64,000 nt of DNA from Sphingomonas yantingensis (lineage in GTDB: Bacteria > Pseudomonadota > Alphaproteobacteria > Sphingomonadales > Sphingomonadaceae), in assembly GCF_014199325.1 (NCBI RefSeq), contig NZ_JACIJJ010000002.1, forward strand, positions 434,001-498,000. The letters are read 5' to 3'. The position numbers and the translations under genes were made by a program. The notes under the pieces were generated by a model. The model was not told where the DNA came from and did not search any database. It saw nothing but the letters and a program-made list of their open reading frames with translations. The first letter of the stretch is position 1, and each line of letters begins with the position of its first letter. Positions 15,826 to 24,345 of the stretch are shown piece after piece.

Positions 15826-16130
15826 GCGATCTTCCCAATCTTCCCGGCGTGAACCTGTCCGGCGTGTCGTCCGACACGTCGCGACTGGGCACGAAGGCCA
15901 ATCTCGACTCGGCGGGCAAGAAGTTCGAATCGATCTTCACCGGCATGATGCTGGGGGCGATGCGGAAGACCAAGCTGGCCGACGGCCTGTTCGAATCGAA
16001 CGCGCTGACGCAGTTTCGCGACATGCAGGACCAGCAGCTCTCTAAATCGATGGCCGAGCATGCGCCGCTCGGCATCGGCAAGGCGATGACCGAGTTCCTG
16101 TCCAAGAACGCCGGAAGCACGCTCAAATGA
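15822..16130 (+). CDS. flgJ: Rod-binding protein, FlgJ N-terminal type
   Basis: At 102 residues this corresponds to the rod-binding half of enterobacterial FlgJ only. The conserved segment AGKKFESIFTGMMLGAMRKT (residues about 31-50) and QFRDMQDQQLSKSMAEHAP are visible; no muramidase domain follows. The peptidoglycan-cleaving function is probably supplied by the SLT protein at 5192-6082. The GTG start overlaps the flgI stop (GTGA), and the stop overlaps the flgK start (ATGA), so all three are translationally coupled. Confidence 0.9.
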   Translation: MSDLPNLPGVNLSGVSSDTSRLGTKANLDSAGKKFESIFTGMMLGAMRKTKLADGLFESNALTQFRDMQDQQLSKSMAEHAPLGIGKAMTEFLSKNAGSTLK

Positions 16131-17452
16131 GCGACCTGCTCGCCATCGGTGCGAGCGGCGTGCGTGCCTATCAGGGCGCGCTCGCGACGACGTCGGACAA
16201 CATCGCCAATGCGGGCACCGTCGGCTATGTCCGGCGCACGCCCACATTGCGCGAAGTCGTATCGAGCGGCGCCGTCAACGGCGAGACCCATGCGGGCGTG
16301 GCGCTCGGCCTGGTGGACCGCGCCGCCGACGCGTTCCGATCCAATGCGGTCCGTACCAGCAGTGCCGAACTGTCGCGCAGCAAGACCGGCATGGTCTGGC
16401 TCGACCGGATCGAACAGACGCTGGACGGCAGTCAGCTTTCCGCCCGGATGGGCGACTTCTTCAACGCCGCGCAGAGCCTTGCCGCCAACCCCGCCGCACC
16501 CGCACCGCGCGCGGTGATGCTGGAGCAGGCGAGCGCGGTGGCGGCGGCGTTCCGTTCGACCGGCGCGTCGCTTGATGCGGCAGAGGCTGAGATCGCCACG
16601 TCGGCGCAGGGCGCGGCGAACGAACTGACCGGACAGGCAGCAGCGCTGGCCAAGATCAATGGCGCGCTCGGCAAGTCGGGGGGCAGGCCTTCGCCGGCGT
16701 TGCTCGACGAGCGCGACCGCATCCTCGAATCGATGTCGGCGATGGTCGACGTGTCGGTAAGCTTCGATGCCGCCGGCCGCGCGACGGTGAAGGCGGGGAC
16801 CGCGGGCGGTCCGACCCTGGTGACCGGCGACCAGGCCGCCACGGTGGGCGTCTCGCTCAACGGACAGGGCGCGATCCAATTCCATCTTTCGCTGAACGGC
16901 GAGGCGGCGGTGATTCCCGCGCAGGGCGGTACCCTTGCGGGCATCGTCGACGGCGCGCAGCAGGTGGCGGCATCACGCGCCTCGCTCGACGATCTCGCCA
17001 CTGACTTTGCCGAAGCGGTGAACGCGGTGCAGGCGGGCGGACAGGATCTGAACGGCGCGAGCGGCACGGCGATGTTCGGCGCGGCGAGCGCCGCGACGAT
17101 GACCATGACGCTGACCGATGGCGCGCAGATCGCCGCCTCGACCCCCGGCGCTGGCAAGCAGGGCAACGGCAACCTCGCCATGCTGGCGGCGGTGCGCAAG
17201 TCGGGCGGGTTCGAGGACCGGCTGACGACGCTGCAAAGCGCGACCGGCGCGGCGATCGCGGCGAAGCGCAACGTCATCGACGCACAGGGCTCGATCCACG
17301 AGAACGCCGTGGCCGCGCGTGATTCGGTAAGCGGCGTCAACCTCGACGAGGAAGCGGTGAACCTCCTCAAGTTCCAGCAGGCCTATCAGGCGTCGGCCCG
17401 CGTCATCCAGGTCGCGCGCGAAACGCTCGACACGATCTTCCAGATCCGGTGA
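16127..17452 (+). CDS. flgK: Hook-filament junction protein FlgK
   Basis: FlgK (HAP1) joins the hook to the filament. The 441-residue product has the axial N terminus (GVRAYQGALATTSDNIANAG), a family-typical helical region with LDRIEQTLDGSQLSARMGDF, and the C-terminal VSGVNLDEEAVNLLKFQQAY followed by a final helix ending DTIFQIR. It overlaps flgJ and flgL by 4 bp each. Its probable export chaperone is the FlgN-like protein at 6227-6532. Confidence 0.94.
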   Translation: MSDLLAIGASGVRAYQGALATTSDNIANAGTVGYVRRTPTLREVVSSGAVNGETHAGVALGLVDRAADAFRSNAVRTSSAELSRSKTGMVWLDRIEQTLDGSQLSARMGDFFNAAQSLAANPAAPAPRAVMLEQASAVAAAFRSTGASLDAAEAEIATSAQGAANELTGQAAALAKINGALGKSGGRPSPALLDERDRILESMSAMVDVSVSFDAAGRATVKAGTAGGPTLVTGDQAATVGVSLNGQGAIQFHLSLNGEAAVIPAQGGTLAGIVDGAQQVAASRASLDDLATDFAEAVNAVQAGGQDLNGASGTAMFGAASAATMTMTLTDGAQIAASTPGAGKQGNGNLAMLAAVRKSGGFEDRLTTLQSATGAAIAAKRNVIDAQGSIHENAVAARDSVSGVNLDEEAVNLLKFQQAYQASARVIQVARETLDTIFQIR

Positions 17453-18327
17453 GCCTCATGGACCGCGTCTCCACTAGCCAGTTCTATTCGCGCAGCCTGA
17501 CCCAGATGTCGGGCCTGAACGTCCAGGCCGACAAGCTCCAGACGCAGATTTCGACCAACAAGAAGCTGACCGTCGCGTCCGACGATGCGGCGGGTTTCAC
17601 CCGGCTCGCGACGCTGAAGCGCGATGCGTCGGCGGATAAGGCCGCGAAAGGCAATCTCGATCTCGCCGCTGGCATCCTGGCGCAGTCGGACACCGCGCTT
17701 GCCGGCATCACCGACCAGCTCCAGCGCGCCAAGGAACTGGCGGTGCAGGCCAACAGCGGGACACTGACCGCCGATCAGCGCGCGACGATCGCGGGCCAGC
17801 TCGACGGCATCCTCCAGGATGTCGCCAGCCTCGCCAATCAGACCGACGCGCGCGGCGTGCCGATCTTCGGGGGCGGCGGGGACGCGGCATTCGCAACTGA
17901 CGGTAACGGGCGCGTTACCTATGTCGGCGGGACGAAGCCCGGAGTGATCCCCACCGGCAACGACACGACGGTCCAGGTGACCGAAGACGGGACGACGCTT
18001 CAGGCGATGTTCGACACGCTTTCGGCGCTGTCGACCGCGGTCAAGAGCGGCAAGGGCATCGGCGAGGCCGGCGACCAGGTCACGACCGCGATCGACACAG
18101 TATCGGGGATGCGCGGCAGCATCGGCGCGCGCGCGATGCGGCTCGACATGGAGATGGAGCGGCTGAGCGACGTGGGCGTCGGTCGCGAGGAAGCGCGCTC
18201 GGCGATCGAGGATACCGACGTCACCGCCGCGATCACCGAGCTGCAAAAGACGCTGACGATCCTGTCGGCGACGCAGGCGAGCTTTTCGAAGCTGACGAGC
18301 CTCAATCTCTTCCAGCAGCTGCGCTAA
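17449..18327 (+). CDS. flgL: Hook-filament junction protein FlgL
   Basis: FlgL (HAP3) is flagellin-like and links FlgK to the filament. The 292-residue product shows MDRVSTSQFYSRSLTQM near the N terminus, a flagellin-type helical segment with LKRDASADKAAKGNLDLA and AKELAVQANSGTLTADQRAT, and a C-terminal flagellin-type helix ending SLNLFQQLR. A GTG at 17449 overlaps the flgK stop; the ATG at 17458 gives the more typical family N terminus and may be the real start. It ends the flgB-flgL operon and is followed 4 bp later by a stem-loop at 18332-18355. Confidence 0.92.
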   Translation: MSLMDRVSTSQFYSRSLTQMSGLNVQADKLQTQISTNKKLTVASDDAAGFTRLATLKRDASADKAAKGNLDLAAGILAQSDTALAGITDQLQRAKELAVQANSGTLTADQRATIAGQLDGILQDVASLANQTDARGVPIFGGGGDAAFATDGNGRVTYVGGTKPGVIPTGNDTTVQVTEDGTTLQAMFDTLSALSTAVKSGKGIGEAGDQVTTAIDTVSGMRGSIGARAMRLDMEMERLSDVGVGREEARSAIEDTDVTAAITELQKTLTILSATQASFSKLTSLNLFQQLR

Positions 18328-18331
18328 CGCC

Positions 18332-18355
18332 TGGCGCCGCATCGGCGCGGCGCCA
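18332..18355 (+). terminator. Stem-loop after flgL
   Basis: TGGCGCCGC-ATCGGC-GCGGCGCCA gives a perfect 9-bp stem with a 6-base loop five bases after the flgL stop. There is no T-tract, so it may act as a factor-dependent terminator or an mRNA-stabilising hairpin separating flgL from motA. Confidence 0.55.
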
Positions 18356-18478
18356 ATCCCTCCGTATTTCCCGCAGCATAAAGTGGAAGCACGGTAACCA
18401 TTTCTCGACGCTTCGGCGTCACAACATGGGACAGGGCCGCCGTTGCGGCCATGTGTGAACCCCGGGGGCCCAACGTCG

Positions 18479-19342
18479 ATGTTTCCTGCGATCGGTTTCG
18501 TCGTCCTCATCGCGATGGTGTTCGGCGGTTTCGTCTTCACCGGCGGTGCGCTCGGCCCGGTGCTGCACGCGCTCCCGCACGAGATGCTCATCATCGGCGG
18601 CGCGGCGCTCGGCGCGCTCATCATCGGCAATTCTGGCCGCGAGCTCAAGGCGATGGGCGGCGGGGTGATGAAGGTCATCAAGGGCCCGAAATACAAGAAG
18701 CAGGATTATCTCGACGTCATCTTCCTCGTCTCGAAGCTGATGAAGATGCTGCGCGTCGAAGGGCCGATCGCGCTGGAGCCGCATGTGGAGGACCCCAAGT
18801 CCTCCGCGCTATTCGCCGAATATCCCCGCATCCTGGCCGATCACGCGCTGACCGGCCTGATCGCTGATACGCTGCGCCTCGTCGTCGTCTCGTCGGGCAC
18901 GCTCGACGTGCATGCGGTCGAGGAGGTGATGGACAATTCGATCAAGACCCACCACCACGAGGTGCAGGGGCCGCAGACCACGCTTCAGGGGCTGGCCGAC
19001 GCGCTGCCCGCACTCGGGATCGTCGCCGCGGTGTTGGGCGTCGTGAAGACGATGGGCTCGATCGACAAGCCGCCGTCGATCCTGGGCGCGATGATCGGCT
19101 CGGCGCTGGTCGGCACGTTCCTCGGCGTGCTGCTCGCCTATGGCATCGTTGGCCCGCTCGCGACCCGGCTTCAGCAGGTGATCGACGCGGACGCCGCGAT
19201 CTATCATACGGTCAAGCAGATCATCATCGCCTCGCTCCATGGCCATCCGCAGCCGCTGGTGATCGAGGCCGCGCGCAGCGGCATCGCGCATCACAACCAG
19301 CCGGGCTTCGCCGAGGTCTTCGACGGGCTGAGGGGAAGGTAA
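18479..19342 (+). CDS. motA: Flagellar motor stator protein MotA
   Basis: A 287-residue MotA with four membrane segments: residues about 2-22, 30-48, 165-190 and 200-225. The MotA signature LPALGIVAAVLGVVKTMGSI and the following IGSALVGTFLGVLLAYGIVG are clear, as are charged cytoplasmic residues between helices 2 and 3. MotA and MotB form the proton channel that turns the rotor. The ATG at 18479 is chosen because the N terminus MFPAIGFVVLI begins the first helix; an in-frame start at 18443 would add a non-conserved stretch. It is followed after 1 nt by motB. A 151-nt gap after flgL suggests its own promoter, not identified. Confidence 0.94.
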   Translation: MFPAIGFVVLIAMVFGGFVFTGGALGPVLHALPHEMLIIGGAALGALIIGNSGRELKAMGGGVMKVIKGPKYKKQDYLDVIFLVSKLMKMLRVEGPIALEPHVEDPKSSALFAEYPRILADHALTGLIADTLRLVVVSSGTLDVHAVEEVMDNSIKTHHHEVQGPQTTLQGLADALPALGIVAAVLGVVKTMGSIDKPPSILGAMIGSALVGTFLGVLLAYGIVGPLATRLQQVIDADAAIYHTVKQIIIASLHGHPQPLVIEAARSGIAHHNQPGFAEVFDGLRGR

Positions 19343-19343
19343 G

Positions 19344-20354
19344 GTGGCCGCCGCACGGGCACCGCACGGCAACAACCAGCCGCCCAAGATCATCGTCAAG
19401 AAGATCTATATCGAGGGTCATGGCGGCCATCACGGCGGCGCGTGGAAGGTCGCCTATGCCGATTTCGTGACGGCGATGATGGCTTTCTTTCTCCTCATGT
19501 GGCTCCTGGGCGCGACCAACGAGAAGCAGCGAAAGGCGCTGGCCGACTATTTCGCGCCGACGCTGATCGAGCTGAAGCAGAATTCCGCCGGCTCCTACGG
19601 GCCGTTCGGCGGCGCGTCGCTGACCGATGTCGACAGCTATCCCAACCGGGCCGGCCAGACCGGCACGCGCGCGCTGACGGTGCCGGCGAGCGCCGAGGGC
19701 GGCACCAATGTGGGTTCCGGCGAGAAGGGGTCGCTGAAGGAAACGCAGCGCATGGCGGAGGATCGCCGGAACTTCAGCCGGATGCGCGCGACGCTTCAGG
19801 CCAAGATGAAGCAGGACGGCAAGATGGCGAAGCTCGCCAAGCATGTCCGCTTCGTCCAGACGCGCGACGGGATGCGGATCGACCTGGTCGACGATGCCAA
19901 TTACTCGATGTTCGACCTCGGCACCACGGTACTGGTGCCGGAGGCGGATCAGCTGATCGGCCTGATCGCCGAGAGCATTTCGGGGATGGAGAACCCGATC
20001 ATGATCCGCGGGCATACCGACTCGCTCGGCTATGACGATCCGCTCCGCATGAACAACTGGATCCTGTCGAGCGGCCGGGCCGAGGCGACTCGCCGCCGCC
20101 TGGCGCGCGGCGGCGTGGGCGAGGGGCGCTTCGAGCGGATCGAGGGCGTGGCCGACCGCCAGCCGATGATCGCCGAAAATCCCGGCGACCCGCGCAACCG
20201 GCGCGTGGCGATCACGCTCCTCTATCGCCGCGCCGGCTTCGGCGAGGACGCGCCCGCCGGGCCGATCAAGGCGCTGGATCAGCGGGCGGATCAGAAGATC
20301 TTGCGCAGCTCCAGCCGTACCGACCGCCCGATGGGGTCGAGCAAGGCGGGCTGA
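19344..20354 (+). CDS. motB: Flagellar motor stator protein MotB
   Basis: The 336-residue product has a basic N terminus, one membrane helix (VTAMMAFFLLMWLLG, residues about 43-58) and, just before it, YADF, whose aspartate is the essential proton-carrying residue. The C-terminal OmpA-like peptidoglycan-binding domain spans residues about 190-310 (MIRGHTDSLGYDD, then LSSGRAEATRRRL, then GDPRNRRVAITLL). GTG start 1 nt after the motA stop, preceded by AGGGGAAGG. The last 64 bp overlap the convergent TonB-receptor gene. Confidence 0.94.
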   Translation: MAAARAPHGNNQPPKIIVKKIYIEGHGGHHGGAWKVAYADFVTAMMAFFLLMWLLGATNEKQRKALADYFAPTLIELKQNSAGSYGPFGGASLTDVDSYPNRAGQTGTRALTVPASAEGGTNVGSGEKGSLKETQRMAEDRRNFSRMRATLQAKMKQDGKMAKLAKHVRFVQTRDGMRIDLVDDANYSMFDLGTTVLVPEADQLIGLIAESISGMENPIMIRGHTDSLGYDDPLRMNNWILSSGRAEATRRRLARGGVGEGRFERIEGVADRQPMIAENPGDPRNRRVAITLLYRRAGFGEDAPAGPIKALDQRADQKILRSSSRTDRPMGSSKAG

Positions 20355-23017
20355 AGCCCCGGCGGCGTCTCGCCCGTCCCGTCGGTCACGCGAACTCGCT
20401 GGTCGAGTAGATTGTCGAGCCGCAGCGACACCCGCGCGCCGCGCAGCCATTCGGTCCGCCGCGCCACCTGGCCCAGATCGGCGAACGCGCGCAGGTTGAG
20501 CGTGAACAGGCTGCCGAAGCGCAGGTCGTCGGCGGCGGTGACGCCGTTCACCCGCGTCGGTGACTGCCAGTCGGCATTGACGCGCAGGCCCAGGCCATCC
20601 TTCGTGAAGCCGCTCCGCACCTCGACCTGATGCCGCGGCTGTCCGCCGCGCCCGCCGATCGCGTCGCCGCCGAGCAGGTCGAGTTCGGGCAGGCCGTCGC
20701 GGATCAGCACGCGATCCTCCAGCCGGACGGTGTGGAACATCGCGAACTGGAAGCGCCCGCCGCCGCCGAAGCCCCCGCCACCGCCACCGCGACCCCCGCC
20801 GCCGCCGAAGCGGCGCGCGCCGCCCTCGCCGCCGCCGCGCGCGCCCTCGCCGCGTTCGGGACGCGGGCCTTCGCCCTCGGGCCGTGGTCGCCGCTGGCCG
20901 GCGCGGTCTCCGAATGCCTCGCGCAGGATCGCGCGCGAGTCCTCGCCCGCCTCGCGCGCAGCGCGGATGCGGCGCTGGAGCGTGCCGGTGACGGGCAGCG
21001 ACAGGTTGAAGCCCCAGCGGAACTGCGACCGCTCCGTCCGCGCGAAATTGATCGGGCGGGTGTCGATCTGCACCAGCCGGCCCCCGTCGCCGCGCACAAA
21101 CCGGTCTGGAAACGCCGCCTGGATCGCGGCGGTCGCGGCGGGGAAGCTGGCGATCGCGCCGTCGATCGTGTTGGCGGTATAATCGGCGCGCAGGTCGAGA
21201 TCGAGGGCGGCGACGGGCCGATAGCTCGCGCCGAGCTTCAGCGCGTCGCGCCGGTCGGAGCGGAGGCCCGGATTGCCCCCCTCGATCGCGGTTACGTCCA
21301 CCGTTGTGCCGAGCACATAGTCGAAGGTGCGCACGTTCGGCGTCAGCAGGAACGGCGCGCCTAGTTGCTGCGGTGTCGGTGCCCCCTCCTCATGCGTGCG
21401 CGAGGCGATGAGGCGAAGCCGCGGGGTGGGAGACCAGTTGGCACCATAGCCCAGCGTCGTCAGCGTACCAAAGTCCGATAATTGCTCGACCGCGCCGTTC
21501 ACATTGAGCGTGAGGTCGCCGAGCGCACCCAGCACGTCGCGCCGCCGGCTGGCGATCGGCAGGTCGAGATTGACCTGCGCATTGGCGCTCCGCCGGGTGA
21601 TATCGCTCGCCGTCGCGCCCGCCAGCCTTTGTGCGTGCGAATCGAGGTCGCGGCTGCCGATGCCGACGCGCAGCGTCGCTGCCACGTCGCCCGCGGGCAG
21701 CTTGAACAGGTCGCCATTGGCGATGCCGTTGAGGTCGGCGGTATTGCTGACCGACCGCGCGGTATCGGGCGCGGCGAGTGCCAGCGACGGCAGCGGGGCG
21801 AACGGGTTCAGCGTGCCGGCAGTGATGCCCGCCTGATAAGCGCCGAGGTCGAGACGGCGTTCGGTTTCGGTGTCGCTCGCCGAATAGCTGTACGCGCCGG
21901 TGAGCGTCCAGCGCCACTTGCCCGCCTCGCCATTGGCGCTGAACCCGGCATCGGCACCGCGCGCCCGCGTCTCGCGCGTGAGCGCCCCGAGCGCGCCGTC
22001 GTAGCGCAGCACCCGCACGTCGCTGTCGAAGGGGGAGAAGGGACTGGCGCCCGGCAGCATCACGTCGACGACGGGCAGGCCGACCAGCGCCTGACTGTCG
22101 CTGAGGTTGAAGCCGAGATTCGCGGTCGCGGCGACGTCGCCGAGGATCGTGCGCGAATAGACGGCATTGCCGTCGACCGCGCGGGTGCGCGGGCGGAGCG
22201 TTCGGAAGGGGGCAAGATCGGTGGTGCCGGGCTGATTGGCGCCTGCGGCGAAATCGGCGAGCGTGGGATTGGCGGACGGCACCGGCGCGGCGGTGACGAG
22301 CTGACCGGCAAGCGCCGACAGCGCCGGATCGACCTCACCCCCCGGCCGGATGCCGAGGATGTTGCCGGCCAGCGAGGTGGGCAGGCCGGAGGGGTTCGGC
22401 GCGAGGTTGCGCTCCGCCTCGGTCAGGGCGCTTTCGCCCGATACGCCGAGCTTGACGTTCAGCCGGCCGTCGCGGCGGATGCGCAGATAGTTGACGTCCG
22501 CCCCGCCCTGCGCGCTGCCGCCCGCGGTCGGGCCGCCGCCTTCGACCTCGGCCGTGATCGCGCGGAAGCGGCGGCGCAGGACGATGTTCACGACGCGGCT
22601 GTCGGCGGGGTAGCCGTATTTCAGCGCAACTTCCTCCGGCAGGATCTCGACCCGCGCGATCGCCTCGGTCGGAATGTCGCGGATTTCGCGCAGGCTTGAG
22701 ATGCGCCGTCCTTCGAGCAGCACGACCGGTGCCTCGCCGCCACGGCCCCGCCCGCTGCCCGTCTGGGGCGCAAGCTCGGTCAGGAGCTCGGCGATGCTGT
22801 TGACGCCGTAGGCGCGCACGTCGGCAGGGGTCAGCGTCTGTTCTGGGGTGATGTCGCCCCGCACCGATCCGCGCGGACGCTGGCCGGTGACGACGATCTC
22901 GCCGGTATCGGCCGCCTCTGCCTCGTCCGCGGATGCATCGGCGGGAGTGCCGGCGGATTGCGCCTGCGCGAGCGCGGGCGCGGCAAAGGCGATGAGGGGC
23001 AGGGCAAGGATACGCAT
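20291..23017 (-). CDS. TonB-dependent receptor with Gly/Arg-rich insertion
   Basis: A 908-residue outer-membrane receptor. It has a signal peptide (MRILALPLIAFAAPALAQA), a plug domain at residues about 45-150 (APVVLLEGRRISSLREIRDI, then ARVEILPEEVALKYGYPADS) and a beta-barrel to the C-terminal LRLELRKIF-type phenylalanine end. Residues about 705-760 form a low-complexity run rich in Gly, Arg, Pro and Glu inside the barrel region. The ATG at 23017 is preferred over a GTG at 23023 because GGAG lies 5 nt before it. The ligand is unknown. Its 3' end overlaps motB by 64 bp in convergent orientation. Confidence 0.88.
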   Translation of the reverse strand: MRILALPLIAFAAPALAQAQSAGTPADASADEAEAADTGEIVVTGQRPRGSVRGDITPEQTLTPADVRAYGVNSIAELLTELAPQTGSGRGRGGEAPVVLLEGRRISSLREIRDIPTEAIARVEILPEEVALKYGYPADSRVVNIVLRRRFRAITAEVEGGGPTAGGSAQGGADVNYLRIRRDGRLNVKLGVSGESALTEAERNLAPNPSGLPTSLAGNILGIRPGGEVDPALSALAGQLVTAAPVPSANPTLADFAAGANQPGTTDLAPFRTLRPRTRAVDGNAVYSRTILGDVAATANLGFNLSDSQALVGLPVVDVMLPGASPFSPFDSDVRVLRYDGALGALTRETRARGADAGFSANGEAGKWRWTLTGAYSYSASDTETERRLDLGAYQAGITAGTLNPFAPLPSLALAAPDTARSVSNTADLNGIANGDLFKLPAGDVAATLRVGIGSRDLDSHAQRLAGATASDITRRSANAQVNLDLPIASRRRDVLGALGDLTLNVNGAVEQLSDFGTLTTLGYGANWSPTPRLRLIASRTHEEGAPTPQQLGAPFLLTPNVRTFDYVLGTTVDVTAIEGGNPGLRSDRRDALKLGASYRPVAALDLDLRADYTANTIDGAIASFPAATAAIQAAFPDRFVRGDGGRLVQIDTRPINFARTERSQFRWGFNLSLPVTGTLQRRIRAAREAGEDSRAILREAFGDRAGQRRPRPEGEGPRPERGEGARGGGEGGARRFGGGGGRGGGGGGFGGGGRFQFAMFHTVRLEDRVLIRDGLPELDLLGGDAIGGRGGQPRHQVEVRSGFTKDGLGLRVNADWQSPTRVNGVTAADDLRFGSLFTLNLRAFADLGQVARRTEWLRGARVSLRLDNLLDQRVRVTDGTGETPPGLQPALLDPIGRSVRLELRKIF

Positions 23018-23109
23018 GGTCACTCCGGCGAACGCTTCACCGGCGACTAGGCCCCGCTTGTCGCAGAACTATGTCAGGGTTTTTTGCGACGCGCCTCTCG
23101 ACGCGTGTG

Positions 23110-23191
23110 GCGGTACCGGCCCGCTCCCCCACCCGGCCACCCATAGCGTATCCTGATTGGGTGGCCGGGTGGGGGAGCGGGCCGGTACCGC
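23110..23191. repeat. 34-bp perfect inverted repeat with 14-nt loop
   Basis: The left arm 23110-23143 and right arm 23158-23191 are perfect reverse complements over 34 bp (ends GCGGTACCGGCC... and ...GGCCGGTACCGC), separated by TAGCGTATCCTGAT. It begins 9 bp after the stop of the XRE-regulator gene and ends 93 bp before the TonB-receptor start. It may terminate the regulator transcript, but no T-tract follows on the minus strand and the stem is far longer than an ordinary terminator. Confidence 0.85.
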
Positions 23192-23199
23192 AACTCTAA

Positions 23200-23763
23200 T
23201 CAAAGCCCGCGCACGAGGCGGATGGCGAGGCCGAGCCAGGGCGGGTCGGCGATCACGATCTGGCGCGCGCCATGGCCCGTGGGCAGCAGGTGGAGCTTCC
23301 CCCCGTCGCGGTCGATCAGCCGCCCGAACGCGAAGCGGCCCGCCGGGCGCGGGACCAGCACATCGCGGTTGAGCGCGCGGGCGAAGCGGTCGCGGGCGAG
23401 GCGCTCGCACCAGATCTCGTCGCCCGTCCGATAGTCGCCGATGCCGGCGACGACGCGCACCGCGATCAGACCGGGGGCAAGCGCGGGCGGTACCAAATGC
23501 TCGGGCCGCTGCGGCGCGCGGGCGCCTTCGCTGCCCAAAAGCGTCGCGACCGGCAGGTCGGGCCGCTCGGGCAGGCGGACGAGGGCCGATGCCTCCACGC
23601 CTAGCGCGGCGGCGATACGATTGAGCCAGCCCACGGAGACGGTGCGCGTTCCCGTTTCCAGCCGGCCGATCGTCTGCGCCGTGGTCGGCGGCACACAGGC
23701 GCGCGCCACGTCGTCGAGGGTCATGCCCTTAGCCCGGCGGACTTCGCGGATCGCAGTAATCAT
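23200..23763 (-). CDS. XRE-family transcriptional regulator
   Basis: A 187-residue protein with an XRE helix-turn-helix at residues about 2-60 (IREVRRAKGMTLDDVARACV, then TIGRLETGTRTVSVGWLNRI). The C-terminal half (residues about 90-187) contains GDEIWCERL and RDVLVPRPAGRFAFGRLIDR, reminiscent of the beta-rich S24/LexA-like fold of repressors, but no Ser/Lys autocleavage pair can be assigned with confidence. It is encoded 90 bp from the divergent DUF6456-type gene and upstream of a TonB receptor on the same strand, either of which may be a target. Confidence 0.8.
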   Translation of the reverse strand: MITAIREVRRAKGMTLDDVARACVPPTTAQTIGRLETGTRTVSVGWLNRIAAALGVEASALVRLPERPDLPVATLLGSEGARAPQRPEHLVPPALAPGLIAVRVVAGIGDYRTGDEIWCERLARDRFARALNRDVLVPRPAGRFAFGRLIDRDGGKLHLLPTGHGARQIVIADPPWLGLAIRLVRGL

Positions 23764-23852
23764 CGGCTGCCCTTTTCTAACCGGATCGGTTCGTCGTCTG
23801 TCCTACAATCGCGCCGTTGTGGCAAGCGCCGGCTTCAGCGACGGGAGGCAGG

Positions 23853-24323
23853 ATGCGCGAACTGGCGGAGCGGGGATTCGAGGACGGGCAGCTGACGGGC
23901 AAGGCACCGACGCGCGGGCGGCGGGCGGTGACGGTAAACCTCGCCGAATCGCCGCTCGGCTGGCTCGCCGCGCGCGGGCTGTTGAGTGCGCGACAGGTCG
24001 AGGCTGGGGAGCGGCTGCGCACGGACTACGAACGCGCGCAGATGGCCCCTTCATTGACGATGCGCTGGGATGCCGCGCCGACCGGGCGGCATGCGCGCGC
24101 CGCGGCGCTCGACCCCTCGAGCGCGCAGATCGCGGCCAAGCGCCGCTTCGATGCGGCGATCGCGGGGGTGGGGCCGGGGCTGTCCGACATCCTCTGGCGC
24201 GTGGTCTGTGCGTGCGAGGGGGTGCCGGCGGCGGAGCGGGCGCTCGGCTGGCCGGCGCGGGCGGGGCGGGTGGTGCTGGACCTCGCGCTGGACCGACTGG
24301 CGGATCATTACGCGCTGGGCTGA
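23853..24323 (+). CDS. DUF6456-type protein
   Basis: The 156-residue product resembles the alphaproteobacterial DUF6456 family: an N-terminal basic region (VTVNLAESPLGWLAARGLL), a helix with YERAQMAPSLTMRWD, a Ser-rich linker, and a C-terminal compact region (RRFDAAIAGVGPGLSDILWR ending DRLADHYAL). The ATG at 23853 follows GGGAGG closely. Members of this family are often found with DNA-binding domains; no separate HTH is evident here. Divergent from the XRE regulator gene. Function unknown. Confidence 0.7.
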   Translation: MRELAERGFEDGQLTGKAPTRGRRAVTVNLAESPLGWLAARGLLSARQVEAGERLRTDYERAQMAPSLTMRWDAAPTGRHARAAALDPSSAQIAAKRRFDAAIAGVGPGLSDILWRVVCACEGVPAAERALGWPARAGRVVLDLALDRLADHYALG

Positions 24324-24345
24324 GCGGGTGAGTCTTTTGTTCGGC

